Source: Anaerolineales bacterium UBA2181
Lineage (GTDB): Bacteria > Chloroflexota > Anaerolineae > Promineifilales > UBA4811
Length of the DNA stretch: 64,000 bases
Assembly (NCBI GenBank): GCA_002328075.1
Contig: DCVT01000031.1
Coordinates: 434,001 to 498,000 of the forward strand
Direction of reading: 5' to 3'
Shown: positions 21,581-31,444 of the stretch, piece after piece
How positions within the stretch are numbered: position 1 is the stretch's first letter
Layout: each line of letters opens with the position of its first letter
The notes under the pieces: generated by a model
Seen by the model: only the letters and a program-made list of their open reading frames with translations
Told to the model about the DNA's origin: nothing
Database searches by the model: none
Made by a program: the position numbers and the translations under genes

Positions 21581-24424
21581 ATGATCGGTGAAAGCAGACC
21601 CGAAACCTGGCACAGATTGACAAGCAACAAGGCAGTTGAGGCGCTGGAATCCAATGCTCAAACTGGGCTCTCGGCCGCCGAGGCCGCTCGGCGGCTGATG
21701 GAGTACGGCCACAACGAGTTGCAGGAGCGGCCTCGTCCGGGCTTTTGGCAGATGCTCCTGAGCCAGTTTAACAACTTTATCATCTGGATCCTCATTGTGG
21801 CGAGTATCATCTCCGCTGTCTTGGGGGATTACGTGGAGGCGGCCGCCATCATCGCCATCGTCATCCTCAATGCGGTAGTCGGCGTGATTCAGGAGGGAAA
21901 GGCAGAGCAAGCGCTGGCAGCGCTGAAAAGGATGGCTGCGCCGGACGCCCACGTTATCCGTGATGGCAGCCGTGTGACCATCCCCGCCCGCGAATTGGTA
22001 CCGGGCGACATCGTGCTGCTGGAGGCGGGCAACTTTGTACCGGCCGATGTGCGGCTGCTGGAAGCGTTCAACCTGAGGATCGAGGAGGCTTCGTTGACCG
22101 GCGAGTCGGTGGCTGCGCCGAAGGACGCCACGCGGGCTGTGCCGGTTGACGCCGTGCTGGGAGACCGGCGAAACATGGCCTTTATGAGCACCATGGTGAG
22201 TTATGGTCGCGGCCGGGGTTTGGCGGTTTCGACTGGGATGCGCACCGAGATCGGACAGATAGCCGAGCTGATCCAATCCTACGAGGAGGAGTCGACGCCC
22301 CTGCAGGTTCGGTTGGATCAGTTGGGAAAGTGGTTGGGGTTTGGTACGCTCATTATCTGCGGCCTGGTATTCCTGGTTGCCATCCTGCGTGATACCAACT
22401 GGGCCGCAATCGGCGCGATTGGCCTTGGGGGCTACCTGCGGGCCGAACAGGAGACCGTCGTGGAGCTCTTTTTGGTGGCGGTCAGCCTGGCAATTGCCGC
22501 CGTTCCGGAAGGGCTGCCGGCGATTGTGACGGTCAATCTGGCACTGGGAATGCGGGAGATGGTCAAGCGCAACGCACTCATCCGCCGACTGCAGGCGGTG
22601 GAGACGCTGGGCAGCGCCAGCACCATCTGCTCGGACAAGACCGGCACCCTGACCCAAAACGAGATGACGGCCGTGCGGCTTTCGGTGTGGGGCCTGGAGA
22701 TCAAAGTCACCGGAGAAGGCTACCAGCCGGTCGGGCGCTTTTTGGAGGAGGGGGTGGAGGGAGAAGAGGTCGAACCGGTCGATTACCCGGATGTGGCCAC
22801 CCTCCTTCGAGGGGCACTGCTCTGCTCCGATGCTGCTCTGGAGCACCTGGGCCCGGACGGCGGCGGCCGGGGCGTCCGGATGGTGGGTGACCCGACCGAA
22901 GGTGCGTTGGTGGTGGCGGCGGCCAAAGCCAATATGTGGCGCGAAAAGTCCGAGCAAAACTACCCGCGCGTCGATGAGGTGCCGTTTGACTCGGTTCGCA
23001 AACGCATGAGTACCATTCATCGGGACATGAGTGGTCACGGCTACCTGGTTTTTTGCAAGGGGGCGCCGGATGTCGTGCTCGATCTCTGCAGCAGGGTTTT
23101 AAAGCGAGGTGAGGTGGTCCCGCTGGAGGATTCCATTCGGCAACGCGTCCTGCGGGCCAACAAGCAGATGGCGCAGGATGCGCTGCGGGTGCTGGCGGTG
23201 GCGTGTCGCACAATGGATCGCCTGCCGGCTGTGGTTGACGCCGAGACCGTAGAGCGCGACCTGACCTTCGTGGGGTTGATCGGCATGATCGACCCAGCCC
23301 GGCCCGAGATCCGGCCGGCCATCGCGACCGCCAGGCAGGCCGGGATCCGGACGATTATGGTGACGGGCGACTTTCCCGACACTGCCCGAGCCATTGCCGA
23401 GCAGGTCGGTCTGCTCCGGCCGGGTGGGAAGGTGATTGCCGGGACCCAGATCAACCGGATGTCGAATGATGAAATGGTGGAGGCCGCCAAGGAGGCGGAC
23501 GTCTTTGCTCGTGTCAGCCCGGAACACAAGGTCCGTATTGTGGAGGCGTTGAAGTCGCTCGGCCATGTGGTGGCAATGACGGGTGACGGTGTCAATGATG
23601 CCCCGGCGCTCAAGCGTGCCAACATTGGAGTGGCAATGGGCATCACCGGCACCGACGTCACCAAGGAAACGGCCGACATGGTCCTGACGGACGATAACTA
23701 TGCGAGTATCGTCCGGGCAGTTGAGCAGGGGCGCATCATCTACTCCAATATCCGAAAATTCGTCTACTATCTGATCAGCTGCAATTTGGCCGAGATCGCC
23801 ACCATCTTTATTGCTACTCTGTTGGGTTGGCCGAGTCCGCTCACGCCGATCCAGTTGCTCTGGCTGAATCTGTTGACGGACGGGGCGCCGGCGCTTGCGC
23901 TGGGGGTAGAAAAGGGCGACCCGGACATCATGGAACGGCCGCCGCGGTCTCCGAATGAACCAATCATCAACCGCGAGATGCGGTTGGGGATTTTAATCCA
24001 GACCTTTGCCATCACGGGGGTGGTGTTGTTTGCCTACTGGTTGGGTTTGAAGGAAGGCCAGGCGGCGCATGGTGTAGGCTCCCAGGCCTCCATTAACTTG
24101 GCTCGGACCATGGCGTTCATCACCCTCTCAGCGTCAGAGCTGTTCCGGGCATATACCGCCCGGTCCGAATACTACTCGGTATTTGGCATTGGCATCTTTA
24201 GCAACAAATACATGCAGTACGCTGTTGGCGTGTCCATCCTCTTCCTGCTGGCAGCGGTGTATCTGCCCTTCCTGGAACCGGTTTTCAACACCGTGGACAT
24301 CTCGCTTATGCAGTGGGTGGAGATGCTACCGTTGATTCTGCTGCCGTCGGTGGCCGCGGAACTTACCAAATGGTACCTGCGCAGCCGAGGTGCGCGATCA
24401 AACTCGGTGGGGGCCGCCGCCTGA
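21581..24424 (+). CDS. Cation-transporting P-type ATPase (P2, calcium-pump type)
   Basis: A 947-residue membrane pump. In order: N-terminal cation ATPase domain; two transmembrane helices near 60-100; actuator domain with SLTGES near 170; a membrane pair including AAVPEGLPAIVTVNLALG, the ion-binding PEGLP motif; phosphorylation site CSDKTGTLTQNE (Asp of DKTGT) near 355; nucleotide domain with KGAPD; hinge MTGDGVNDAPALKRANIGVA near 665; and six C-terminal helices. This is the layout of P2A/P2B calcium ATPases; the exact ion is not proven. A TATAAT at 21539-21544 probably belongs to its promoter, and GGAGAAGGGAG is the RBS region. Confidence 0.93.
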   Translation: MIGESRPETWHRLTSNKAVEALESNAQTGLSAAEAARRLMEYGHNELQERPRPGFWQMLLSQFNNFIIWILIVASIISAVLGDYVEAAAIIAIVILNAVVGVIQEGKAEQALAALKRMAAPDAHVIRDGSRVTIPARELVPGDIVLLEAGNFVPADVRLLEAFNLRIEEASLTGESVAAPKDATRAVPVDAVLGDRRNMAFMSTMVSYGRGRGLAVSTGMRTEIGQIAELIQSYEEESTPLQVRLDQLGKWLGFGTLIICGLVFLVAILRDTNWAAIGAIGLGGYLRAEQETVVELFLVAVSLAIAAVPEGLPAIVTVNLALGMREMVKRNALIRRLQAVETLGSASTICSDKTGTLTQNEMTAVRLSVWGLEIKVTGEGYQPVGRFLEEGVEGEEVEPVDYPDVATLLRGALLCSDAALEHLGPDGGGRGVRMVGDPTEGALVVAAAKANMWREKSEQNYPRVDEVPFDSVRKRMSTIHRDMSGHGYLVFCKGAPDVVLDLCSRVLKRGEVVPLEDSIRQRVLRANKQMAQDALRVLAVACRTMDRLPAVVDAETVERDLTFVGLIGMIDPARPEIRPAIATARQAGIRTIMVTGDFPDTARAIAEQVGLLRPGGKVIAGTQINRMSNDEMVEAAKEADVFARVSPEHKVRIVEALKSLGHVVAMTGDGVNDAPALKRANIGVAMGITGTDVTKETADMVLTDDNYASIVRAVEQGRIIYSNIRKFVYYLISCNLAEIATIFIATLLGWPSPLTPIQLLWLNLLTDGAPALALGVEKGDPDIMERPPRSPNEPIINREMRLGILIQTFAITGVVLFAYWLGLKEGQAAHGVGSQASINLARTMAFITLSASELFRAYTARSEYYSVFGIGIFSNKYMQYAVGVSILFLLAAVYLPFLEPVFNTVDISLMQWVEMLPLILLPSVAAELTKWYLRSRGARSNSVGAAA

Positions 24425-24668
24425 TAGCGCGGCGGCAGATCCGAGTCGTGCCAAACGTGAGCCCTCGGGGTATGGAGGCAATCGGGAAGGGTGATTCGAG
24501 GACAGTGGCCAAAACCGAACCGTCCGAAATGGGAAGAAGCCGACGTCGCGCGGATGTGTAGCCCTCACTCTGGGGGCCATTGACGCATACCTAACTCGTT
24601 AGCCGGTACCTCCGACGGCGCAGTCTGATTGCAGCTGTCCGGATGCCCCGGCGGGAAGGATTTGGTTC

Positions 24669-25832
24669 GTGCGCATTCTGCTCTACACTGGCAAAGGGGG
24701 CGTTGGTAAGACGAGCATCGCGGCAGCTACCGCGCTCCGGTGTGCAGACATGGGACGGAAGACCATCGTCCTGAGTACTGACACGGCCCACAGCCTAGGT
24801 GACTCGCTGGATGTTGAGCTGGGTCCCGAGCCCGTACCCGTAACGACCAACCTTTGGGGACAGGAGATTGATGTTCACCACTCTATAGCTACCTACTGGG
24901 GGCGTTTCCAGGAGTACATGGCAAACCTGCTCACCCGGCAGGGAGTGGAGCAGATTGTGGCCAACGAGGTAGCCATCATCCCCGGTCTCGACGAAGGCGC
25001 GAGCTTGCTTTGGCTGAACCGGTACGTGGAAGAGCAAGCCTACGACGTGATTGTTGTGGACGCGGCACCCACGGCGGAGACGCTGCGGCTTCTCAGCCTG
25101 CCGGAAACCGGCCGCTGGTGGTACGAGCGCCTGTTTGCACTGGGCAAAGGGCTGGGCCGCACGCTGGGCCCGCTCACCCGAGCCATCGGCGGCTCGGCCG
25201 TGCCGGACAACAGCACGCTCAAGGCAATCGATCAACTCTTTGATAGCCTGGACAAAGTTCGGCAGCTTCTCTCTGACCCGCAACTCACCTCCATCCGCCT
25301 GGTCATCAATGCAGAAAAGATGGTGATCAAGGAGACGCAACGAACCTACACCTATTTGAACCTGTACGGGTACAATACGGACGCGGTCATATGCAACCGC
25401 CTCATCCCGGACAGCGTGACCGATCCCTACTTTGGTGCCTGGAAGTCGCTTCAGTCCAAGCATCAGGGACTGATCCGTGAAGCGTTTGATCCGTTGCCCA
25501 TCCTCCAACTCTCGCTGTTGGATTCCGAGGTTGTGGGTCTGGACGATTTGCGCGAACTGGTACGGGCGTTGTATGGGGATACCGACCCGGCCCGGGTGAT
25601 GTATGAGGGGCGGACCCATTGGCTGGAGTCAACGGATGACGGTGGGTATGATCTGGTAATTCAGTTGCCCTTTGTGGACCGGAGCGAACTGGAACTGCAT
25701 CAGAAGGGTGACGAGTTGACATTGCGTGCGGGCACTCACCGGCGCAACTTTGTTTTGCCGCGCGCCCTTTGGAACCGGCTGGTGACGGGCGCCCGTTTCT
25801 CAGGCGGTCTGCTGCGAGTCCATTTCAAGTGA
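24669..25832 (+). CDS. ArsA/GET3-type ATPase with HSP20-like tail
   Basis: A 387-residue soluble ATPase starting at GTG. The deviant Walker A motif YTGKGGVGKTSIAAA at residues 6-20, the switch region STDTAHSLGDSL, and VVDAAPTAETLRLL define the ArsA/GET3 family. It is a single half, unlike duplicated ArsA pumps. The last 80 residues (LVIQLPFVDRSELELHQKGD and on) form an HSP20/alpha-crystallin-like beta domain seen in bacterial members. No arsenic genes are nearby, so a targeting or chaperone role is at least as likely as arsenite export. The UbiB gene overlaps its stop (GTGA). Confidence 0.88.
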   Translation: MRILLYTGKGGVGKTSIAAATALRCADMGRKTIVLSTDTAHSLGDSLDVELGPEPVPVTTNLWGQEIDVHHSIATYWGRFQEYMANLLTRQGVEQIVANEVAIIPGLDEGASLLWLNRYVEEQAYDVIVVDAAPTAETLRLLSLPETGRWWYERLFALGKGLGRTLGPLTRAIGGSAVPDNSTLKAIDQLFDSLDKVRQLLSDPQLTSIRLVINAEKMVIKETQRTYTYLNLYGYNTDAVICNRLIPDSVTDPYFGAWKSLQSKHQGLIREAFDPLPILQLSLLDSEVVGLDDLRELVRALYGDTDPARVMYEGRTHWLESTDDGGYDLVIQLPFVDRSELELHQKGDELTLRAGTHRRNFVLPRALWNRLVTGARFSGGLLRVHFK

Positions 25833-27520
25833 CAGCCAGCCAACCCAAGTCGACCATCGACCGCCGGCGCTATCGCCGGATTATCCGATTCTTTGCCGGG
25901 GTGATCTTGCATGTGCTGTGGTGGGACCTGTTGCTGGGACGGCTGAGTCCCAGAAGGGTCCGCCATTCGCGCCCGGATCGGTTCAGGCGTCTGGCTCGAC
26001 GGTTTCGCGATCTGGCGGTCGAGATGGGCGGTGTGATGATCAAGGCCGGCCAGTTTCTCAGTTCGCGGGTGGATGTGTTGCCGCCCGAGATCACCCAGGA
26101 ACTTGCCGGTCTACAGGATGAGGTCCCGCCCGAGCCACTCAAGTCCATTCGTGAGGTGGTTATTCGTGAATTGGGTCAGCCACCGGAGGCGGTGTTTGTG
26201 GGTTTCCAAAAGCGCCCACAGGCAGCGGCCAGTCTGGGGCAGACCCATCGCGCTCGTCTTCCTGAGGGCCATGGCGGTCACCGCGTGGTGGTAAAGGTGC
26301 AGCGACTGGGCATCGAAAAGCTGGTCGAGACTGACCTGGCGGCCCTGCGGATGGTGGCCGGATGGCTCAGGTTGTACCGGCCGCTCCGGCGACGGGCGGA
26401 TGTAGCTCGACTGGTGCAGGAGCTCGCACGCACCACTTGGGAGGAGCTGGACTATGTTGCCGAGGCAGAGAACGCGGCGCGCTTCAAAGCCATGTTTGCC
26501 AGCGACCCCGGCGTTCTCGTTCCGGCAGTCTATCAGGATTTCAGCACCCGCCGAGTGTTGACCCTGGAAGATGTGGAGCACATCAAAATCACCGATCTGG
26601 CTGGCCTGGACGCTGCGGGTGTCAGCCGGGTGCAGGTTGCCCGTCGCGTGATGGAGGTCTATCTCTACCAGGTCTTTGAGGAGGGGTTTTTCCACGCCGA
26701 TCCACACCCGGGGAACCTCTTTGTGCAGCCGATGGATGGGACAGGTGACGGAGGGCGGCCATTTCGGCTGATTTTTGTCGACTTTGGCATGGTGGGACGG
26801 CTCCCCGTGCTCATGGGTGAACCGCTGCGCGACATCGTGCGGGGGCTGGCGCTGCGCGACGCCCATCGGCTCGTGACGGCTTTCCAGCAACTAAACTTCC
26901 TGCTTCCGGGCGCGGATGTGGAACGGGTTGAGGAGGCAACGGCACAGCTGTTGGATCGGTTCTGGGGAATGAGCTTGGATGAGCTGACCTCGGTGAGCCC
27001 AAACCAGGTTCAGGACCTGGCGCTCGAGTTTCGTGACCTGCTATTTGATCTTCCCTTTCAGGTGCCGCAGGATTTCATTTTTCTGGGGCGGGCAATTGGC
27101 CTGTTGTCGGGTTTGGCGACCTCCCTGGATCCTCACTTCAACCCCTGGGCGCCGGTGGAGGCATACGGCCAACGGCTCTTGCGTGATCGTCACCGCTGGC
27201 CAAGCGCACGGGAGGCGGTCAAGATCGGGGTTGATGCGCTGAGGCCGTTGCTGTCGCTCCCAGCCGAACTGGAGACCTTCCTGGTCCAGTCCAGGCGAGG
27301 GGAATTGACGGTCCGGGTGGTCCCGGACCGCTCCTTGCAGCGCCAATTCGCCAGAGTGGAGCAATCGGCTCAGCGGGTTTTCTGGGGAATGATTGTTAGC
27401 GCACTCCTGGTGGCCGGTACGGTGCTTTATGTGAACCAGCAGTTCTGGTTGGGGGTTGGTGGTTGGGCATTGGCAGGGATAATGCTCTTGGGTTCGATGC
27501 TCCTTGTGAGACGCCATTGA
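25829..27520 (+). CDS. UbiB/ABC1 family atypical kinase
   Basis: A 563-residue protein read from the GTG overlapping the previous stop. It holds the family motif EMGGVMIKAGQFLSSR (the KxGQ motif), the Ala-rich loop replaced by QAAASLGQTHRA, VVVKVQRLGI, EELDYVAEAENAARF (ExD motif), FFHADPHPGNLFV and IFVDFGMVGRLP with the metal Asp. The family is needed for quinone synthesis or lipid homeostasis; which applies here is unknown. Two hydrophobic helices near the C-terminus (IVSALLVAGTVLYVNQQFW) anchor it in the membrane. The next gene's ATG overlaps its TGA. Confidence 0.9.
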   Translation: MTASQPKSTIDRRRYRRIIRFFAGVILHVLWWDLLLGRLSPRRVRHSRPDRFRRLARRFRDLAVEMGGVMIKAGQFLSSRVDVLPPEITQELAGLQDEVPPEPLKSIREVVIRELGQPPEAVFVGFQKRPQAAASLGQTHRARLPEGHGGHRVVVKVQRLGIEKLVETDLAALRMVAGWLRLYRPLRRRADVARLVQELARTTWEELDYVAEAENAARFKAMFASDPGVLVPAVYQDFSTRRVLTLEDVEHIKITDLAGLDAAGVSRVQVARRVMEVYLYQVFEEGFFHADPHPGNLFVQPMDGTGDGGRPFRLIFVDFGMVGRLPVLMGEPLRDIVRGLALRDAHRLVTAFQQLNFLLPGADVERVEEATAQLLDRFWGMSLDELTSVSPNQVQDLALEFRDLLFDLPFQVPQDFIFLGRAIGLLSGLATSLDPHFNPWAPVEAYGQRLLRDRHRWPSAREAVKIGVDALRPLLSLPAELETFLVQSRRGELTVRVVPDRSLQRQFARVEQSAQRVFWGMIVSALLVAGTVLYVNQQFWLGVGGWALAGIMLLGSMLLVRRH

Positions 27521-28317
27521 TGCATTCCATGGCCGTCAACTATAACCGTGTCGTACTTGCACCCCACCTGGATGATGCGCCGCTTTCGTGCGGAGGCGCC
27601 ATCCACCGGTGGTCGGCGGCCGGCGAACGGGTGCTGGTGGTTACGCTCATGACCGGCGATCCATCGGTGGGCGAGTCCTCTCCGTTCGCCGAGACTCTTC
27701 ATGCAGCCTGGCAGTTATCGGCGGCAGAGGCGTATTCTATTCGCCGTGGCGAAGAGCTGGCGGCCATGCACCTGCTAGGTGCCGATTTTTCCCATCTCGG
27801 TTTTCTGGACTGCATCTACCGGCGGTGGTCAGGAGGCTATCTCTATTCATCAGAAGAAGCCTTGTTCGGCGAGGTGCACCCGGCCGACGCTCCTCTGCTG
27901 GAAGAAATGGTCAAACGGCTAAAAAGACTGGCGCCGCTGGCAGAAGCGGCCGCTGTCTATGCGCCGTTGGCTCTCGGCAATCATGTTGATCACCAGTTGG
28001 TGAGGTGGGCGGCCAAGGAGTGGAGGCCTGACCTGTCGTACTATGAAGACTATCCATATGCTGAGGAGGTAGACATCGCAGATGTGATGCCCACGGGGGA
28101 ACCCACGCTTCAGCCGCTGGCAGAGCAGGACGTGCAGGCCAAAATCCAGGCCATTGGCTGCTACCAGTCACAGGTGGGCATCCTCTTCGGCGGCCAACCG
28201 GATATGGAGGTGCGCGTCTGGCAATTCTGTCGGCGGAACGCGCAAGGGGAGGGGCTGGCTGAGCGTTTTTGGTTGGGCACGCCGGTCAACCGCTGCAGTC
28301 TCGATGTGTCACCGTGA
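27520..28317 (+). CDS. PIG-L family deacetylase
   Basis: A 265-residue zinc hydrolase of the LmbE/PIG-L family, which removes N-acetyl groups from GlcNAc-containing compounds. LAPHLDDAPLSCGG near residues 13-26 is the zinc and catalytic motif in its PHxDD variant, and YAPLALGNHVDHQLV near 146-160 supplies the third zinc His. The start overlaps the UbiB stop by one base. The substrate cannot be read from the sequence. Confidence 0.88.
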   Translation: MHSMAVNYNRVVLAPHLDDAPLSCGGAIHRWSAAGERVLVVTLMTGDPSVGESSPFAETLHAAWQLSAAEAYSIRRGEELAAMHLLGADFSHLGFLDCIYRRWSGGYLYSSEEALFGEVHPADAPLLEEMVKRLKRLAPLAEAAAVYAPLALGNHVDHQLVRWAAKEWRPDLSYYEDYPYAEEVDIADVMPTGEPTLQPLAEQDVQAKIQAIGCYQSQVGILFGGQPDMEVRVWQFCRRNAQGEGLAERFWLGTPVNRCSLDVSP

Positions 28318-28498
28318 GGACCGCAGCTGGCTCCGGAATTCCAACTATCTGCTGCGTGAGGGGATCTGTCCGGTACGATGCGTTTGGATTGGTACTGCCG
28401 GGACGAGCGCTGGTTTTTTGCTGCACCTGGTGTTGTCGTTGGATTGAGCGGTTCTCAGAAGGGTTGTGCCGCGGCCGGGCTTCTCTGGATGGCTATTG

Positions 28499-29320
28499 AT
28501 GAGCATGTACAAGGAACGTCTGTATCGATCAGAAGCCATCGTTCTACGCCGAGCTAATTTCGGTGAGGCGGACCGGCTCCTGACCCTCCTCAGCAGGGAC
28601 CAGGGCAAGATCCGGGTGCTGGCCAAGGGCGCGCGAAAACCGGCCAGTCGCAAGGCCGGGCACATTGAGCTGTTTATGCGAAGCAAGATGCTCTTTGCGC
28701 GCGGCCGGAATCTGGACCTCGTGACACAGGTTGAATTGGTGGAGGCGTATCGGCCGCTGCGCGAGGACCTGGTGCGCCTGGCCTATGCCAGCCATACGGT
28801 GGAGCTGATGGACCGGTTCACCGTGGAAGGTGACCCGCAACCTGATCTCTTCCAACTGCTGGCCGACAACTTGCATTGGTTGTCTGAGACATCCGATCTC
28901 CTGTTAGCTGCCCGTTATTACGAAGTGCGATTACTGAGTCTCGTGGGTTTTGAGCCTCGGCTTTTTCAGTGTGTACGCTGTGGCCGGTTGTTGGAGGCGG
29001 ATGAGCCATTGTTCAGCTCCGAGCTTGGCGGCGTGTTGTGCCCTGTCTGTAATCCAGCCGACAGATGGGCTCAACCTATCAGCCAAAACGCGCTCAAGTT
29101 GCTTCGCTATCTACAAACCCGGCCGGTCGGAGCGGTGCGGGCGCTGCAGGTTCATCGATCGTTGCACGCCGAGTTGGAGAACATCATGATGCGGTACCTG
29201 CAACACCACCTGGAGCAACGGCTGCAATCGGCCGATTTTCTTCGTCGGTTGCGTCGAGAGGCTTTGGATGCGCTGCGTAACGGCCAGGGTTCGGCCCTTA
29301 CGGACCAGGGCGTTCACTAA
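28499..29320 (+). CDS. recO: DNA repair protein RecO
   Basis: A 273-residue RecO, which helps load RecA onto SSB-coated DNA in the RecFOR pathway. The N-terminal OB-fold reads ERLYRSEAIVLRRANFGEAD then RLLTLLSRDQGKIRVLAKGARKP. The helical domain carries a four-Cys zinc site (FQCVRCGRLL and VLCPVCNP). The start at 28499 (MSMYKERLYR) fits the family length; an ATG six bases later is equally possible. The 181 bp before it contain no other recognisable gene. Confidence 0.93.
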   Translation: MSMYKERLYRSEAIVLRRANFGEADRLLTLLSRDQGKIRVLAKGARKPASRKAGHIELFMRSKMLFARGRNLDLVTQVELVEAYRPLREDLVRLAYASHTVELMDRFTVEGDPQPDLFQLLADNLHWLSETSDLLLAARYYEVRLLSLVGFEPRLFQCVRCGRLLEADEPLFSSELGGVLCPVCNPADRWAQPISQNALKLLRYLQTRPVGAVRALQVHRSLHAELENIMMRYLQHHLEQRLQSADFLRRLRREALDALRNGQGSALTDQGVH

Positions 29321-29542
29321 GGGGCGGAGCACGGCACCCAGGTTGGTGGCAGATCCGGTCAACCAAGTCGGTGGCTGTTCCAGAGAGAACCGCGAGTCGC
29401 CCTGACGGGCTTGATATGGGTGGGGTGCTTGGTCATCCGGCTGCATCTGTGAACCACCACTTGCCGCCACCTCAGATTTTCTGTTGTGTGGGCAGAAATG
29501 CGGTAGAATACACGTTGCTCAAAAAACCATGGTGACGACAGA

Positions 29543-30370
29543 ATGACGCTGAAACGAGATGCTTCCGGTCGACTGGATATCGAGACACATCTGACGGCCG
29601 AATCGCTGATGGACAAACGGCTTTTGGCAGCCTCGGCAGTTGGTGCCGTGCGTCCCATTCTCCCCGAGTTGCGCGTGATCAAGATCGGGGGGCAAAGTAT
29701 CATGGATCGCGGCGCCAAGGCACTCCTTCCCGTTTTGGATGAAATTGTGGCTTGCCGGCCAGAGATGCCCATCCTGATCACCACCGGGGGAGGTACGCGC
29801 TCCCGGCATGTCTATGCCATTGCTCTGGATCTCGGGATGCCAACCGGGGTGCTCGCGCGGCTGGGTTCCAGTATCAGCGAGCAGAATGCGCTGATGGTTG
29901 CGCTGTTGTTAGCGCAACACGGTGGTATTCGCATTGGGCATGATGACATTCCGCGGCTCCCGGCCCATCTGGCGGTAGGCTGTATTCCGGTCACCCACGG
30001 CATGGCACCCTATGGGCTGTTCGAAGAGCCACCTGCCGCCGGCCGGATCCCGCCACACCGGACCGACGTGGGTACCTTTCTGTTGGCCGAGGTGCTAGGT
30101 ACCCCGCGCTGCATCCTGATCAAGGATGAGGATGGGCTGTACACGGCCGACCCGAAAAAGGACGACAATGCGGTCTGGATACCCGAGATAGAAGTAAACG
30201 ACCTGCTGACTCGCGACCTGAACGATCTGCCGGTGGAGCGCACGCTGCTTCGGGCTCTGTCGCATGCCCAGAGCGCGCGAGAAGTGCTGATAGTGAATGG
30301 CCTGAAAGCGGGCGACGTGACTGCTGCCCTGCGCGGCGAACGTGTCGGGACGCGTATCTACCGCGATTGA
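29543..30370 (+). CDS. mosA: Molybdenum storage protein subunit (MosA-like amino acid kinase fold)
   Basis: A 275-residue amino-acid-kinase-fold protein related to UMP kinase. RPILPELRVIKIGGQSIMDRG, GTRSRHVYAIALDLGMPTG, VLARLGSSISEQNA, IPPHRTDVGTFLLAE and KDEDGLYTADPKK line up closely with the alpha subunit of the molybdenum storage protein of Azotobacter vinelandii, which packs polyoxomolybdate clusters using ATP. Only one subunit gene is present where the known system uses two. It overlaps the region leading into moaA, supporting a link to molybdenum use. Uridylate kinase is the alternative but fits less well. Confidence 0.85.
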   Translation: MTLKRDASGRLDIETHLTAESLMDKRLLAASAVGAVRPILPELRVIKIGGQSIMDRGAKALLPVLDEIVACRPEMPILITTGGGTRSRHVYAIALDLGMPTGVLARLGSSISEQNALMVALLLAQHGGIRIGHDDIPRLPAHLAVGCIPVTHGMAPYGLFEEPPAAGRIPPHRTDVGTFLLAEVLGTPRCILIKDEDGLYTADPKKDDNAVWIPEIEVNDLLTRDLNDLPVERTLLRALSHAQSAREVLIVNGLKAGDVTAALRGERVGTRIYRD

Positions 30371-30432
30371 TCCTACAGGTTACAGATGCATGCCATGGTC
30401 ACCCGAGCGCGACAACAACCTGGAGCTCACAG

Positions 30433-31434
30433 ATGAGCGCTCCGTTCCTGGATACCTTTGCCCGGCCCATCAACTATCTGCGGGTGTCGGTGACCGACCG
30501 GTGCAACCTGAGATGCGTTTACTGCATGCCTGCCGCAGGTATCCCGCTGCTCGGCCATGCGGAAATACTCAGTTACGAGGAGATTTCGCGGATCGTCAGA
30601 GTGGCGGGAGAGCGGGGAATCCACAAGGTCCGCCTGACGGGTGGCGAACCGCTGACCCGGCTGGGCCTCACAGACCTTGTGGGTCTGATCGCGGCGCTCC
30701 CCGAAATTGACGATATCAGCATGACCACCAACGGCCTGCTGCTCTCACGTTACGCCGCCCGGCTGGCGGCCGCCGGTCTGAGCCGGGTGAACGTCAGCCT
30801 TGACACGCTGCGACCGGAGCGTTTTCGCGCCATGACTCGACTGGGCGAACTGGAAAAGGTCTGGGAAGGGGTGGAAGCAGCCGAAGCTGCGGGTTTGGTG
30901 CCGCTCAAGTTCAATGTGGTGGTTTTGCGCGGGTTCAACGACGATGAAGTGGTGGACCTGGCTGGCCTGACGCTGGCGCAGGAGCGGCACATACGTTTCA
31001 TTGAGGTTATGCCGCTGGGCCACAGCGATTTGTGGTCCAAAGATGGGTTTGTCCCTATGCGGGAGGTGCAGTCAAGTATAGAAAGGGATCTCGGACCGCT
31101 GGAACAGGTGGGGCACGATGACCCGGTTGTTGGGAACGGCCCAGCGCGTTACTGGCGTCTGCCGGGAGCACGAGGCACCATCGGTTTCATCAGCCCTGTG
31201 AGCGACCATTTCTGCTCCGGCTGTAACCGATTGCGGTTGACGGCCGATGGCCGGCTGCGCCCGTGCCTTCTATCGGATCAGGAGATTGACCTTCGCGGCC
31301 CGCTGCGGGCTGGTGTGAGCGATGAGGCGCTGGCGGCATTGATTGCGCAGGCGGTGGTGTGTAAACCGGAACGCCATCGGCTGGTAGAGGGTTTGTCGGC
31401 CCCAGGACGGGAAATGTCCCAGATCGGCGGCTGA
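30433..31434 (+). CDS. moaA: GTP 3',8-cyclase MoaA
   Basis: A 333-residue radical SAM enzyme that converts GTP to 3',8-cyclo-GTP in molybdenum cofactor synthesis. The N-terminal cluster motif is CNLRCVYCM, following YLRVSVTDR, and KVRLTGGEPL is the SAM-binding GGE motif. The C-terminal cluster Cys are in FCSGCNRLRLTADGRLRPC. The usual C-terminal double glycine is present as IGG. The start at ATG 30433 has GGAG upstream. It lies 62 bases after mosA and probably shares its transcript. MoaC is at 2822. Confidence 0.95.
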   Translation: MSAPFLDTFARPINYLRVSVTDRCNLRCVYCMPAAGIPLLGHAEILSYEEISRIVRVAGERGIHKVRLTGGEPLTRLGLTDLVGLIAALPEIDDISMTTNGLLLSRYAARLAAAGLSRVNVSLDTLRPERFRAMTRLGELEKVWEGVEAAEAAGLVPLKFNVVVLRGFNDDEVVDLAGLTLAQERHIRFIEVMPLGHSDLWSKDGFVPMREVQSSIERDLGPLEQVGHDDPVVGNGPARYWRLPGARGTIGFISPVSDHFCSGCNRLRLTADGRLRPCLLSDQEIDLRGPLRAGVSDEALAALIAQAVVCKPERHRLVEGLSAPGREMSQIGG

Positions 31435-31444
31435 TTGTCGTGCG

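Noticed and set aside
24425..24668. Frames in the gap after the P-type ATPase
   Set aside because: Short shadow frames without RBS; a TTGACG is present but no matching -10 box at proper spacing.
29321..29542. Molybdenum cofactor riboswitch before mosA-moaA
   Set aside because: The 222-bp interval shows none of the conserved paired segments expected of that riboswitch.
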